Notes: generated from the letters alone by a model not told the origin. 33,762 nt of DNA from Flavicella sp042091695 (GCA_042091695.1 JBELHA010000036.1:1-33762), one strand, 5' to 3'. Counted from the stretch's first letter, positions 1-8,727 are shown. Numbers and translations are program-made.

Positions 1-579
1 TTTATTTATCTCTTTTTTAATTCTATTTTGAATATATAATCTAATATATAGTTTTAAATCAAGTGAATTCTACTATAGAATTTATTCAAAAATCCATCAA
101 ATATTACTTTTCAATTTACAAGGTAGTACTGGTTTTTATTCCTTTTTGAAGTCCATTATTAAATTTTTCCAATACCAATTTTCAATTACAACCTGTTTTA
201 CTATTATTTTTTACCTAAATATTTATAGCGTATTCTTTTTTTCTATAGAAATATTTAATGTTAGATCTTAGTTTTATATCTGTTTATTAAATTTTCTATA
301 CACTTTTAAAAGCATTGTTTGTTTTTATTTGTTATAGGTAACTCTTTATTTGATGATGGTTTTAGTTAATTGATGCTTTATTTAGTCGTTTATTTCTTTT
401 GCGATTATTACTTTTTTAGCACACATATCTTTATACTTAGTATGTAATGGTTTTTTCTACTTTATATTTTGAATTACTTCTTTAAAAAAACAGTTAATAA
501 TCTTAAGTACTATATAGTTCTTAGATATTTATAGTTAATTTCGTAATGATTATTACTTTATTTTAAACGTTGTTTATAT
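1..579. other. AT-rich gene-free stretch
   Basis: No open reading frame of useful length is seen on either strand. G+C is about one fifth over the first 300 bases (hand count), well below the coding regions that follow. It contains many runs of T and A and a minor 7-bp inverted repeat at 66-82. No tRNA, no clear TAnnTTTG promoter and no insertion-sequence ends were recognised. It may be a long 5' region of the next gene, or remnant DNA downstream of a gene that lies outside the window. Confidence 0.7.
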
Positions 580-1218
580 ATGAAATACAAATGCATTCTA
601 TTTGACTGTGACGGTGTTTTAGTTGATACAGAGGCTATCTCTGTTCAGGTACTTTGTGAGCTTTCTGCCTCTTTAGGCTTACAATTAGAGTTCAATCATG
701 CTATTGAAGTTTTTACAGGACTCTCTTTGATTTCTTGTTTTCAATACATTCAAAATAGAGTAGGGGTATCCTTGCCTTCGGACTTTGAGCAACGTTTTCG
801 CAAACGCACCTTCGAATTGTTTGAAAAAGAATTGACAGCAATCCCAGGAATCCATGAAGTTGTAGAGAGTTTAAGTATTCCTTTTTGTGTGGCTTCTAGT
901 GGTCCACAGCATAAGATTGCACTCAATTTAAAATTAACAGGTCTTTACGATCACTTTGAAGGTAGTATTTTTAGCTGTTTTGATATCCAAAAATGGAAAC
1001 CTGATCCTGCAATTTTCCTACATGCTGCCAAAACTATGGGATTTAAACCCGAAGAATGTGTTGTTATTGAAGATAGTGCTCCAGGTGTCAAGGCTGCTAT
1101 TGCTGGTGGATTTGACGTGTATGCACTTGCAAACTCTCATACAGAAAAAAGATTGTCCGAATTAGGAGCGCATCTTTTTTATAATATGAAAGACTTATTA
1201 CCTTTGTTATCTAGTTAA
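580..1218 (+). CDS. HAD-superfamily phosphatase (beta-phosphoglucomutase-like subfamily)
   Basis: Predicted cytoplasmic haloacid-dehalogenase hydrolase of 212 aa, probably a phosphatase or phosphomutase on a small phosphorylated metabolite. All four HAD motifs are visible: DCDGVLVDTE with the nucleophile Asp9 and general acid Asp11, ASSG around residues 105-108, Lys140 in KPDP, and the Mg-binding VIEDSAPGV with Glu164 and Asp165. The helical cap domain sits between motifs I and II (roughly 17-85), as in the beta-phosphoglucomutase/YieH group. The length is normal for the family. The ATG lies just after an AT-rich leader, with no SD sequence. The next gene follows 15 nt downstream on the same strand, so the two are probably co-transcribed. 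The substrate cannot be deduced. Confidence 0.9.
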   Translation: MKYKCILFDCDGVLVDTEAISVQVLCELSASLGLQLEFNHAIEVFTGLSLISCFQYIQNRVGVSLPSDFEQRFRKRTFELFEKELTAIPGIHEVVESLSIPFCVASSGPQHKIALNLKLTGLYDHFEGSIFSCFDIQKWKPDPAIFLHAAKTMGFKPEECVVIEDSAPGVKAAIAGGFDVYALANSHTEKRLSELGAHLFYNMKDLLPLLSS

Positions 1219-1233
1219 TTTATCTATACCAAT

Positions 1234-2148
1234 ATGACTGCACGCGCTGTAAACACCCCTCCAAACCCAAGTACATTTACTACCTATGTTACTTGTAAAG
1301 ACCATTTAGTTAGTGGTGAAGAATTTGATCTTCTATTGGATGAAAATTTAGACTTACTCATGACATCTCCCAAACCTGAATCTTCCGATTTAGGCAAGTA
1401 TTACCAAAGTGATTCCTATATTTCACATACGGATTCAAGCAATACTTTGGTAGATAAAGTGTATCAAATTGTTAAGAACTACGCTCTAAAAAAGAAATTA
1501 GCATTGCTTACATCTTTTAATTCTGAACAAAAAAAGGTATTAGATATAGGTTGTGGTACAGGTGATTTTTTGAAAATTTGTGCTGACAATGGTTGGGATG
1601 TTACAGGTGTTGAACCAAGTAAAGTTGCCCAATCTTTGGTTCGTTCTAAAATTTCTTCAGATAAACTTTCCCTATTTGACTCAGTAGATGCTTTAAAAAA
1701 AGAAGATAATATATTCTTAAGTTACGATGTTATTACTTTATGGCACGTTTTAGAACATGTTCCTAACTTAGACGAGACTATTTTTAATCTAAAAAAATTA
1801 TTAAAACCAGAAGGAACACTTGTTGTTGCAGTACCTAATTTTAAGAGTGATGATGCAAATTATTATAATAAATATTGGGCAGCTTATGATGTTCCTCGTC
1901 ACCTATGGCATTTTTCTCAAACTGCTTTGAGAAGATTGTTCTTTTTTCAAGCAATGGAAGTTGTAAAAACCTTACCTATGATATTTGATGCTTATTATGT
2001 TTCTCTTCTGAGTGAAAAAAATAAAGGAGGTAGTACAAACTATTTCCGAGCATTTTGGCGTGGTTTTGTATCTAATTGGAAAGCAAAAAGATCTCAGGAG
2101 TATTCTTCATTGATTTATGTGATTAAAAACACTAAAAACTGGTTTTAA
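1234..2148 (+). CDS. class I SAM-dependent methyltransferase
   Basis: A 304-aa protein with a Rossmann-fold methyltransferase core. Motif I VLDIGCGTG is at residues 102-110, the acidic Glu that binds the SAM ribose is near 127 (VTGVEPS), and HVLEHV at 171-176 is the usual motif-IV region. The sequence after it (NYYNKYWAAYDVPRHLWHF) is typical of the Methyltransf_23 type used on quinone-like, sugar or polysaccharide substrates. The N-terminal 90 residues are a flavobacteria-style extension with CKDHLVSGEEFDLL. It lies 15 nt after the HAD gene. The transcript ends at the perfect inverted repeat at 2241-2286. The acceptor substrate is unknown. Confidence 0.88.
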   Translation: MTARAVNTPPNPSTFTTYVTCKDHLVSGEEFDLLLDENLDLLMTSPKPESSDLGKYYQSDSYISHTDSSNTLVDKVYQIVKNYALKKKLALLTSFNSEQKKVLDIGCGTGDFLKICADNGWDVTGVEPSKVAQSLVRSKISSDKLSLFDSVDALKKEDNIFLSYDVITLWHVLEHVPNLDETIFNLKKLLKPEGTLVVAVPNFKSDDANYYNKYWAAYDVPRHLWHFSQTALRRLFFFQAMEVVKTLPMIFDAYYVSLLSEKNKGGSTNYFRAFWRGFVSNWKAKRSQEYSSLIYVIKNTKNWF

Positions 2149-2240
2149 GCCGTTTTAAGCTGTTTTTATTCTAAATACATACATATACATCTCTTTTTTA
2201 CAATAAAAGATAAAAGGTAGTTAAAATCAAGTCATATATA

Positions 2241-2286
2241 ATAATTAAAAACTATTAATAATCAATTATTAATAGTTTTTAATTAT
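2241..2286. terminator. perfect 22-bp AT-only inverted repeat, bidirectional terminator
   Basis: The left arm 2241-2262 and right arm 2265-2286 are exact reverse complements separated by only 2 nt. The arms contain a single C:G pair. The element lies between the convergent stop codons of the methyltransferase (2148) and the four-helix membrane protein (2289). Position and A/T runs suggest a terminator for both strands, although the near absence of GC is unusual for an intrinsic terminator. Confidence 0.65.
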
Positions 2287-2288
2287 AA

Positions 2289-2690
2289 TCATTTTTGAAG
2301 TAAAAATATGCTTGCAATACTTGCTAAAAAGTAAACTGTCAAGGAAGTCGCACCAACATAATCTTTTGCGATACGTTGTCCGATCAACATGGATATTATC
2401 GTAAGGCTGGCCAATATACTTCCATAAATTGCATTTTCTTTTGCCTGGTTGAAAATCAATTCAAAGAGACCAATACTTAAAAAAAACAAAGTCACTATTT
2501 CTAGACAGATCAAAACCCAAATTAACACTCTACTAATAGCAGCAAACAATGTCTTTTCAAAAACTGCTGTCATATAAGCAAAGGTTCCTTTTAGGTCAAC
2601 AAATTTTTCAATTACAGAAATTAGAAAAGTGATAAAAAGAAATAGTACTGCCAATATACATGTACTTTGTTCGATAAGATATTGTGTCAT
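2289..2690 (-). CDS. small four-helix membrane protein, function unknown
   Basis: A 133-aa, very hydrophobic protein with four predicted membrane segments at about residues 8-27, 52-77, 87-105 and 113-131. The segment IGQRIAKDYVGATS before the last helix looks like the loop of small four-helix (DoxX-like) proteins. That resemblance is tentative and no function is assigned. Its ATG overlaps the stop of the upstream gene by 4 bp (2687-2690), so translation is probably coupled to the TonB-like protein and the sigma factor. It is therefore likely to be part of the same envelope-signalling unit. Confidence 0.75.
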   Translation of the reverse strand: MTQYLIEQSTCILAVLFLFITFLISVIEKFVDLKGTFAYMTAVFEKTLFAAISRVLIWVLICLEIVTLFFLSIGLFELIFNQAKENAIYGSILASLTIISMLIGQRIAKDYVGATSLTVYFLASIASIFLLQK

Positions 2691-3820
2691 TTTTTAGTAT
2701 ACTTTATGTGAATTGTATCTTTCACAAAGGTACCCTTTTTAATTGCAGGTTTCCATATTCCTGCTTTGTAAAATATAGAATCTAACTTGGTGTTAGTTTT
2801 TATTTTATCTTTATTAAAATACTGAATATCAGTAATATAACCTTTATTAGAGATACTAATTACTACGCTATTATGTGTTTTTAACAACCAATCTTTGCTA
2901 ACACTATCCGCCTGTATCAACAACCAAGTTTTAAAATTCTGAAAGCTTCCTAATGGTGAAATAGTTCTTCTGTCTTTGCCTTTATGAGCTGCTACCTTAT
3001 TGTTTATTATTGAGGGAGGTACGTCGTACATATTTTCCATACCCTGTTGTTCTTTTGATAGTTCTTCCAATGCATTCCTTTCAGTATTTGAGGGTTTTTT
3101 TTGGAGTTCTTCTATTGTATTAGGATGTATCCTTTTGCTTCTTTGTATCGTAGAGCTTCCTTTATTTAATGGATTGTTATCCTGATTATTTTTAACCGTT
3201 TCTATTATTATTTCTTCAACATCTTCTGTAGTATTATCAATTTCTACTGTTTCATCCACTATGTCTTTTTTAGCTACTTCAATCTTTAAAACTTTTGGAT
3301 TTTCTTTTTTGTTATTCCTTGTATTTAGTATTTTATTACTGCTTTTGTCAATGTTCTTTTCAATGTTCTTTTCAATGTTTTCGTCCTTGTCTTTGCTCTT
3401 GTTTTTATCAATGTTTTCGTCCAAGTCTTTGTCTAATTCCCTGTCAACATTTATATCCAAGTCTCTTTTAATATCATTCAAATTCTCAGGTACTGTAAAG
3501 AAGTTTTCTTGTTTTATTTCAGTATCTATAGTTGTATAAATAAGAGTAGAAATACCAAATATAACAAGTACAGATGCAGCTATTCTATACCCGTAATAGT
3601 TGTTTTTACCGACTTTTTTTCCTTTCGTATGGACTTCTATATATAGTTTTTCAGTATCCTCTATTTGCTGTTTCATCTCCAACAGATCAAGTCCTTCCAT
3701 AGCTTCAATTTCAAAAGGATCTGCAAGTGTTTCTCGTTCATAAGCGTTCCTTTCTTTCTCTGAAAGTTGGTTTTTTAGGTAGTCTAAAAATCGTCTATAT
3801 GTATTTTTAAGATGCTTCAT
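2687..3820 (-). CDS. single-pass membrane protein with TonB-like C-terminus, putative sigma-factor partner
   Basis: A 377-aa protein. Residues 1-70 are cytoplasmic and helical, with the motif ADPFEIEAMEGLDLLEM seen in Bacteroidota membrane proteins encoded beside small sigma factors. One membrane helix spans about 78-97. A D/K/N/E-rich low-complexity stalk runs from about 112 to 160 and includes tandem EKNI repeats. The last 50 residues (ending ...GIWKPAIKKG...IHIKY) resemble the C-terminal domain of TonB energy transducers. No zinc anti-sigma motif (HxxxCxxC) is present. It overlaps the sigma gene by 14 bp (3807-3820) and the next gene by 4 bp. Inference: it is the membrane regulator or anti-sigma of the adjacent sigma factor. 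A true TonB role is less likely because no ExbB/ExbD gene is nearby. Confidence 0.75.
   Translation of the reverse strand: MKHLKNTYRRFLDYLKNQLSEKERNAYERETLADPFEIEAMEGLDLLEMKQQIEDTEKLYIEVHTKGKKVGKNNYYGYRIAASVLVIFGISTLIYTTIDTEIKQENFFTVPENLNDIKRDLDINVDRELDKDLDENIDKNKSKDKDENIEKNIEKNIDKSSNKILNTRNNKKENPKVLKIEVAKKDIVDETVEIDNTTEDVEEIIIETVKNNQDNNPLNKGSSTIQRSKRIHPNTIEELQKKPSNTERNALEELSKEQQGMENMYDVPPSIINNKVAAHKGKDRRTISPLGSFQNFKTWLLIQADSVSKDWLLKTHNSVVISISNKGYITDIQYFNKDKIKTNTKLDSIFYKAGIWKPAIKKGTFVKDTIHIKYTKK
3349..3420 (-). repeat. 12-bp tandem and dispersed repeat encoding EKNI/DENI units
   Basis: Two exact 12-bp copies (caatgttctttt on the plus strand) lie at 3349-3360 and 3361-3372. Variant copies caatgttttcgt lie at 3373-3384 and 3409-3420. 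All keep the reading frame of the minus-strand gene and lengthen its charged periplasmic stalk in four-residue steps. Confidence 0.85.
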
Positions 3821-4403
3821 ATTCCTTCTTTTTTTCCATACAAATTCTTAGATTTCTCTTCGCATTTTGTAATTGACTTTTTACTTTTTTTTCTTCAATT
3901 CCTAGTTCCTCAGCTATTTCTCTGTAGCATTGTTGCTCATAATAGAAGAGTTCAACACAACGCTTTTGAATTATTTTTAGTTGTGCTATACAGCTTTTAA
4001 GTAAGTTGTTATCCTTTCTATCATCTATAGGATGCTCTTTTTCAGTATTTTCCACATTAATAGAACGTGAATAATCTTCAAAATTCCTACTTCTTGACTT
4101 TTCTTTGCGTAATTGCATCAAACAATGGTTGCGTGTTACTCCATATAGCCAATTTTTGAACGTCTGGATTTTGTGGTTGGGAATCTGCTTTGAGATATGT
4201 TCGTAGATTTCAATGACTGCATCCTGACTATTTTCTCTATTTTTTAAATATTTCATGCATACACCGTATACCAAATGTATGTAACGGTTGAATAAAGTAG
4301 CCAAAACCTCTGTATCTCCAGTTTCTCTGAAGATTTCTAAGAGTTTTTCATCACTTTTCTCAGTTTTATTTTTGAATCGAATAAGCACCGTTTTAAGATA
4401 CAT
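3807..4403 (-). CDS. ECF-type RNA polymerase sigma factor (sigma-70 family)
   Basis: A 198-aa small sigma factor. Region 2 covers about residues 36-102, with the helix LFNRYIHLVYGVCMKYLKN and the -10-binding segment TFKNWLYGVTRNHCLMQLRK. A charged linker follows. Region 4 covers about 140-190, with a helix-turn-helix CYREIAEELGIEEKKVKSQL. Regions 1 and 3 are absent, as expected for ECF factors. It is the first gene of a three-gene minus-strand operon with overlapping ends, and it is separated by 84 bp from the divergent vWA gene. It most likely controls this locus or envelope genes elsewhere. No clear duplicated promoter motif was found in the 84-bp spacer to show autoregulation. Confidence 0.92.
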   Translation of the reverse strand: MYLKTVLIRFKNKTEKSDEKLLEIFRETGDTEVLATLFNRYIHLVYGVCMKYLKNRENSQDAVIEIYEHISKQIPNHKIQTFKNWLYGVTRNHCLMQLRKEKSRSRNFEDYSRSINVENTEKEHPIDDRKDNNLLKSCIAQLKIIQKRCVELFYYEQQCYREIAEELGIEEKKVKSQLQNAKRNLRICMEKKKEYEAS

Positions 4404-4487
4404 AAAAAATAGTATTCATTTTTTATGGAATTCATTTAATGCATGCATCCTACTAGCAAACGATTGTTTCATTAAAAATTTAAAATC

Positions 4488-6362
4488 ATGAAAAAACACA
4501 TTTTATTATTCACATTGTTCTTCTGTTTGTTTGCCCCATTGACGGCAAAATCCAAGACAATAAAAATTACGGGAGATATCAAAGATCCTGAAGGAAAAGC
4601 CCTACAAGGTGTGCTCATTAGCAATACAACCTCAAATATTTCAGCGCTATCAGACGCCTATGGTGCCTACGTGATTGCTGCAAAGAAAGGAGATATACTC
4701 CTGTTTACATTAGCTGGATATATTCAAGTAACTACTGTTGTTAGCCAGCTCACACAGCTATCTATAGTTTTAAATAGAGCAAACACATCAGTCTTATTTA
4801 CAAACCCACTTCTGGATCCTGATACATATAATGATGCTTCTTCGATGCCTTCAAAACGTTCTTTTAGTCCTCCTTACCAATTATATACTCGAGGAAAATT
4901 AAAGGTTTCGGTTCCAAATACTCCGTACAGGTCATGTTATACACCACTTGTAAAAAACAAAAACAGCTATGCTCACTTTACAGAAAATAACTTTTTAAAC
5001 CCAAAAAAAGATCCTCTTTCTACCTTTTCGATAGATGTCGACAATGCCTCTTACAGTTCGATTAGAATGTATTTACAACGAGGAAACAAACCTCCAAAAG
5101 ACGCGGTTCGTATCGAAGAAATGATCAATTATTTTAACTATGATTTTGAAGCTTCTAAAGGGAAACATCCTTTTGGAATTTATACCGAATTGGCTGCTTG
5201 TCCTTGGAATGAAGACAACCAACTTTTACAAGTGGCATTACAGGCAAAAAAAATAGATACCAAACATGCACCTGCTAGCAATTTGGTCTTTTTGATCGAT
5301 GTTTCGGGTTCCATGAATGTTCCTAATAAATTGCCCTTGTTGAAAAAAGCTTTTGGTTTGCTAGTGAAACAGCTACGCGCCAAAGACAAGGTTGCTATTG
5401 TAGTGTATGCCGGTAGTAGTGGTATTGTCTTAGCGCCAACCTCTGGGTCTGAGAAAGCTACAATACAAGCTGCAATTGAACGTTTACATGCTGGCGGAGG
5501 TACTGCTGGTGCTCAAGGGTTAGAATTAGCTTACAAGGTTGCTGAAGAAAATTATATAGCGGGTGGAAATAACCGTATCATTTTAGCTACTGATGGTGAT
5601 TTTAACATTGGAAAATCTAGTGATATCGAAATGGAATCCATGATAGAACAACAGCGAAAAAAGGGAATATTTATATCTGTAACGGGCTATGGTATGGGTA
5701 ATTATAAGGACAGTAAAATGGAAATTATTGCGGACAAAGGGAATGGGAATTACTATTATATCGATACAGCTTTGGAGGCTAAAAAAGTTTTTGTCACGGA
5801 GTTTAGTGGTACTTTATATAGCTTAGCAAAGGATGTGAAAATACAGATAGAATTCAATCCTACTGTCGTGCATAAGTATCGTTTGATAGGTTATGAAAAC
5901 CGAATTTTAGCATCAGATGATTTTCAAAATGATCACAAAGATGCCGGGGAAATAGGTGCTGGACACACCGTGGTAGCATTCTATGAAATTGTTCCTACGA
6001 GCTCTCAGGTGCAAGAGGATACCGATTTGAAGTATCAAAATGTAAAAAATAGTGGCTCAATGAGGTATGATGACGAATTGGCGACAGTTAAATTTCGTTA
6101 TAAAAAACCGACTAAAACGAAGAGTAAATTGTTGAAAAAAACAATCAAAAATGAACCAATATCTTTTGAAAAGGCTTCAAATAATTTTCAATTTGCAAGT
6201 ACGGTTGCAGGTTTTGGAATGTTGTTGCGAAATTCAGACTACCGTGGTACAATGACCTATGCTTCTTTACTCGATATAGCTAAAAGTTCTAAAGGAAAAG
6301 ATGTATTTGGTTACCGCTCTGAATACATACAATTGCTTTCATTTGCTGCTGCATTGCAGTAA
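4488..6362 (+). CDS. vWA-domain protein with carboxypeptidase-regulatory-like domain (YfbK-like)
   Basis: A 624-aa exported protein. It has a signal peptide (residues 1-20, cleavage after TA), a carboxypeptidase-regulatory-like beta domain at about 25-95 (ITGDIKDPEGKALQGVLIS), and a YfbK-type N-terminal region at about 165-255 (STFSIDVDNASYSSIR and IEEMINYFNY). The vWA domain at about 263-435 has an intact MIDAS: D271-V-S273-G-S275, a Thr near 339 and D369 in ATDGD. A C-terminal DUF3520-like region follows. The MIDAS implies metal-dependent protein or ligand binding in the periplasm or at the outer membrane. It is divergent from the ECF sigma operon. vWA/YfbK genes beside small sigma factors are common in Bacteroidota, so a shared envelope-stress role is plausible but not shown here. 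Confidence 0.88.
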   Translation: MKKHILLFTLFFCLFAPLTAKSKTIKITGDIKDPEGKALQGVLISNTTSNISALSDAYGAYVIAAKKGDILLFTLAGYIQVTTVVSQLTQLSIVLNRANTSVLFTNPLLDPDTYNDASSMPSKRSFSPPYQLYTRGKLKVSVPNTPYRSCYTPLVKNKNSYAHFTENNFLNPKKDPLSTFSIDVDNASYSSIRMYLQRGNKPPKDAVRIEEMINYFNYDFEASKGKHPFGIYTELAACPWNEDNQLLQVALQAKKIDTKHAPASNLVFLIDVSGSMNVPNKLPLLKKAFGLLVKQLRAKDKVAIVVYAGSSGIVLAPTSGSEKATIQAAIERLHAGGGTAGAQGLELAYKVAEENYIAGGNNRIILATDGDFNIGKSSDIEMESMIEQQRKKGIFISVTGYGMGNYKDSKMEIIADKGNGNYYYIDTALEAKKVFVTEFSGTLYSLAKDVKIQIEFNPTVVHKYRLIGYENRILASDDFQNDHKDAGEIGAGHTVVAFYEIVPTSSQVQEDTDLKYQNVKNSGSMRYDDELATVKFRYKKPTKTKSKLLKKTIKNEPISFEKASNNFQFASTVAGFGMLLRNSDYRGTMTYASLLDIAKSSKGKDVFGYRSEYIQLLSFAAALQ

Positions 6363-6383
6363 ATACAGCGCTATTTAAATGCA

Positions 6384-6417
6384 AATGCTCCGTATTTTTT
6401 ATAACATGGAGCATTTT
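6384..6417. terminator. hairpin between convergent genes
   Basis: A 9-bp stem (aaatgctcc at 6384-6392 pairs with ggagcattt at 6409-6417) lies between the stop of the vWA gene (6362) and the stop of the cytochrome gene (6421). A following T run on plus and an A run on minus suggest bidirectional termination. Confidence 0.65.
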
Positions 6418-6420
6418 GAT

Positions 6421-8691
6421 TTATTGTTGATTCAACTGTTGTAAAAATTGAAAATACTGTGGGTTTTCAGGAAACAATTCCACCAATTTCAAAGCGATAT
6501 TCTTTGCTTTTTCTGGGGCGTTGTTTTGTGCGTAATGGTAGGCCAACAAATAGAGTAAACTTTCATTATTAGGCACCTCTTGTAAACCTCTAAGGATTGT
6601 TTTTTCTCCCATTCCAGTATTGTGCAAGCTATCGTATAATAGGCTTAGGTTGTAATAGATACGCGTATTTTTCGGAAGGTATTTTGTAGCCTTTTCCATC
6701 TGTTGTATCGCCTCTGGAGTACGTTTCAATTCTGCCAATAAAAGACCGTAAGAATAATAGGTAGCTCCATATTCAGGTTCCTGAGAAATGATGGTTTTAA
6801 ATGCTTCCTCTGCTTTGTCGAATTGTTTGTTCTGGTAGTATAAATTAGAAAGGTTGGTACGAACTATATTGTTGATATTGTCCAATTCCAAAGCACTTTC
6901 ATAGCCTTTGATAGCCGCTTGTAGATTTCCTTTTTTCAAGATATAATTTGCCTTATTGATACGTCCTCCTACAAAGTCAGCAGTTACACCCAAATGTTTA
7001 AAATATTCTTTCTTTGTTATTTGGTAAGCCTTCTTGTGTTTTTGAGGGATGCTGTTTTCATCCATAGCTGCAAGGGCACTAAAGGCTTTGACACGCACAC
7101 TTCTTTTCGGATCAGATAGCATTGGTAAAAATGATGTGAGGTATTCAGGATTCGACATCTCATTTAAGGCATCGATAGAACTCGCTCTCACCAAAGCAGA
7201 GGTATCGTTTAAAAAGTGAAGTAAATCATTGACTGTAACTTGATTTCTATAGTTCCCCATTTCTTTGATAGCAGAAGCTCTTGCAATCTCTGGCATATCT
7301 TGACTTTTTGCTAAAGTAGTCAATGATTCTAATGCATTGGGAGCACGCGTCAATCCAGGAACTAGATAATCCGAAAAATGAATGTAATCGCGTTCTCCAT
7401 AACGTTCCAATACGACACTTTCTGCCCATTCGTCTGTTTTTTCTTTGTGGCAGCCTGTACAGGCATTAGGAGTTCCATATTTTACAGATAAATCAGGTCT
7501 AGGTATACGGAAACTATGGTCTCTTCTGAAATCAATTCCCATATAGTGTTTTCCTGGCATGTGGCAATTGACACATTGTGCACCTTCACTCCCTTTTGGG
7601 TGGTAATGGTGTTTTTCGGTATCAAAAACCTCAGGAACGTGGCATTGTGCACAGAGTCTGTTTCCTTCAAATTTTCGTTCCATCGTATGTGGATCGTGAC
7701 AATTGGTACAGGTTACATTGTTGTGGTACATTTTACTCTGTACAAAAGAACCATACACATAGTCTTCGTCTAGTATTTGTCCGTCTTCATGATAGATATT
7801 TGGAGTGATCAATTGTGGGTAATAGTGGTCCAACATCGTACCCTCAAAATTATAATTGTCAGAAATTTGTTCTCTACGCATGTGACAACGTGCACACTGA
7901 TCCACCAATTCTTTTGGAGGGGTGTTCATAGTCATTTTCATGGTACCCGTATCTCTGTAATTCTCTCCGAGTTTGTTGACAGCGCTTACATGGTCTTTTC
8001 CGGGTCCGTGGCAGGCTTCACAACTGACATTGATCAGAGCAAATTCAGTGTCGTAGCTGTGGTCTTTTTGTGTATAATTTTTACGGACATTTGTAGAGTG
8101 ACAGTCGGCACACATATTGTTCCAATTCAAGCCACCTCTTGACCAGTGCAACCACTCAGAGTGTACCACCTTAAAATCAGGATACAAATCGTACCATTTT
8201 TTCTTGTTGACATCCCAAGCTGTTCGAAGGCATTGGTAATGGCCATTGGGGAATTTAACAATGTATTGTTGCAGGGGAGTAAGCCCAAAAACATATTCAA
8301 TTTTATAGTCGTGGTTATTACCATCTGGCCCTTCAGTATTGACATAAAAATCTCCTCCTTTTGAGTAAAAACGAGAATAGACACCTTGGCTGGTATAAGA
8401 TTCTCCTTTAAAATCTGCTAAAATTGTTTCACGTGTCGCAATTTGCATGGACTTATCGTGGTGAGATCCTTGCCATTTTTCGTACTCATTTTGATGGCAT
8501 TCTTTACAAGCTTTGTCTCCTAAAAAATGGGCATCAGGAATTTGTTTGTCAGACACAAAGACGTTCGCAACGGTTTTTACAGGTATTTTTTGGTAACTAT
8601 CTTTTTTAGTTTCCTCTGAACAGGAGCTTAAAAGGCACAGGCATACACTAAGGTAAAGAAAAGAAAAAAAATGTATGCGGTTTGTAATCAT
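6421..8691 (-). CDS. octahaem cytochrome c lipoprotein with HEAT and TPR repeats
   Basis: A 756-aa periplasmic or outer-membrane-facing lipoprotein, with a signal peptide and a lipobox ending in Cys24 (LLSSC). Eight CXXCH haem-binding motifs start at residues 62, 194, 224, 266, 328, 347, 373 and 411, like the multihaem cytochrome c554/doubled-CXXCH families. No CXXCK motif typical of NrfA-type nitrite reductases is present. Residues about 455-550 form HEAT-like helical repeats (MPEIARASAIKEMG, SALVRASSIDALNEM, RSVRVKAFSALAAM). Residues about 580-756 are TPR repeats. It is encoded 36 nt downstream of the FGE-like lipoprotein and very likely shares its transcript. Predicted role: electron transfer or a redox enzyme on a scaffold. 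The substrate is unknown. Confidence 0.9.
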   Translation of the reverse strand: MITNRIHFFSFLYLSVCLCLLSSCSEETKKDSYQKIPVKTVANVFVSDKQIPDAHFLGDKACKECHQNEYEKWQGSHHDKSMQIATRETILADFKGESYTSQGVYSRFYSKGGDFYVNTEGPDGNNHDYKIEYVFGLTPLQQYIVKFPNGHYQCLRTAWDVNKKKWYDLYPDFKVVHSEWLHWSRGGLNWNNMCADCHSTNVRKNYTQKDHSYDTEFALINVSCEACHGPGKDHVSAVNKLGENYRDTGTMKMTMNTPPKELVDQCARCHMRREQISDNYNFEGTMLDHYYPQLITPNIYHEDGQILDEDYVYGSFVQSKMYHNNVTCTNCHDPHTMERKFEGNRLCAQCHVPEVFDTEKHHYHPKGSEGAQCVNCHMPGKHYMGIDFRRDHSFRIPRPDLSVKYGTPNACTGCHKEKTDEWAESVVLERYGERDYIHFSDYLVPGLTRAPNALESLTTLAKSQDMPEIARASAIKEMGNYRNQVTVNDLLHFLNDTSALVRASSIDALNEMSNPEYLTSFLPMLSDPKRSVRVKAFSALAAMDENSIPQKHKKAYQITKKEYFKHLGVTADFVGGRINKANYILKKGNLQAAIKGYESALELDNINNIVRTNLSNLYYQNKQFDKAEEAFKTIISQEPEYGATYYSYGLLLAELKRTPEAIQQMEKATKYLPKNTRIYYNLSLLYDSLHNTGMGEKTILRGLQEVPNNESLLYLLAYHYAQNNAPEKAKNIALKLVELFPENPQYFQFLQQLNQQ

Positions 8692-8727
8692 ATAGTGTGT
8701 GGTCGGTGTTTTTTAGTGTGTCAGGCC

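Noticed and set aside
2687..3820. True TonB energy transducer
   Set aside because: The C-terminus is TonB-like, but the long cytoplasmic N-terminus, overlap with a sigma gene and lack of ExbB/ExbD nearby fit a regulator better.
7777..8142. A 121-codon open frame on plus, opposite the octahaem cytochrome gene
   Set aside because: It is antisense to a strong gene with eight haem motifs; its product is low-complexity and Cys/Val/Phe-rich, as expected for a complementary-strand shadow.
6421..8691. Ammonia-forming nitrite reductase (NrfA-like or octahaem ONR)
   Set aside because: No CXXCK catalytic-haem motif is present; all eight are CXXCH and the HEAT/TPR extension is foreign to those families.
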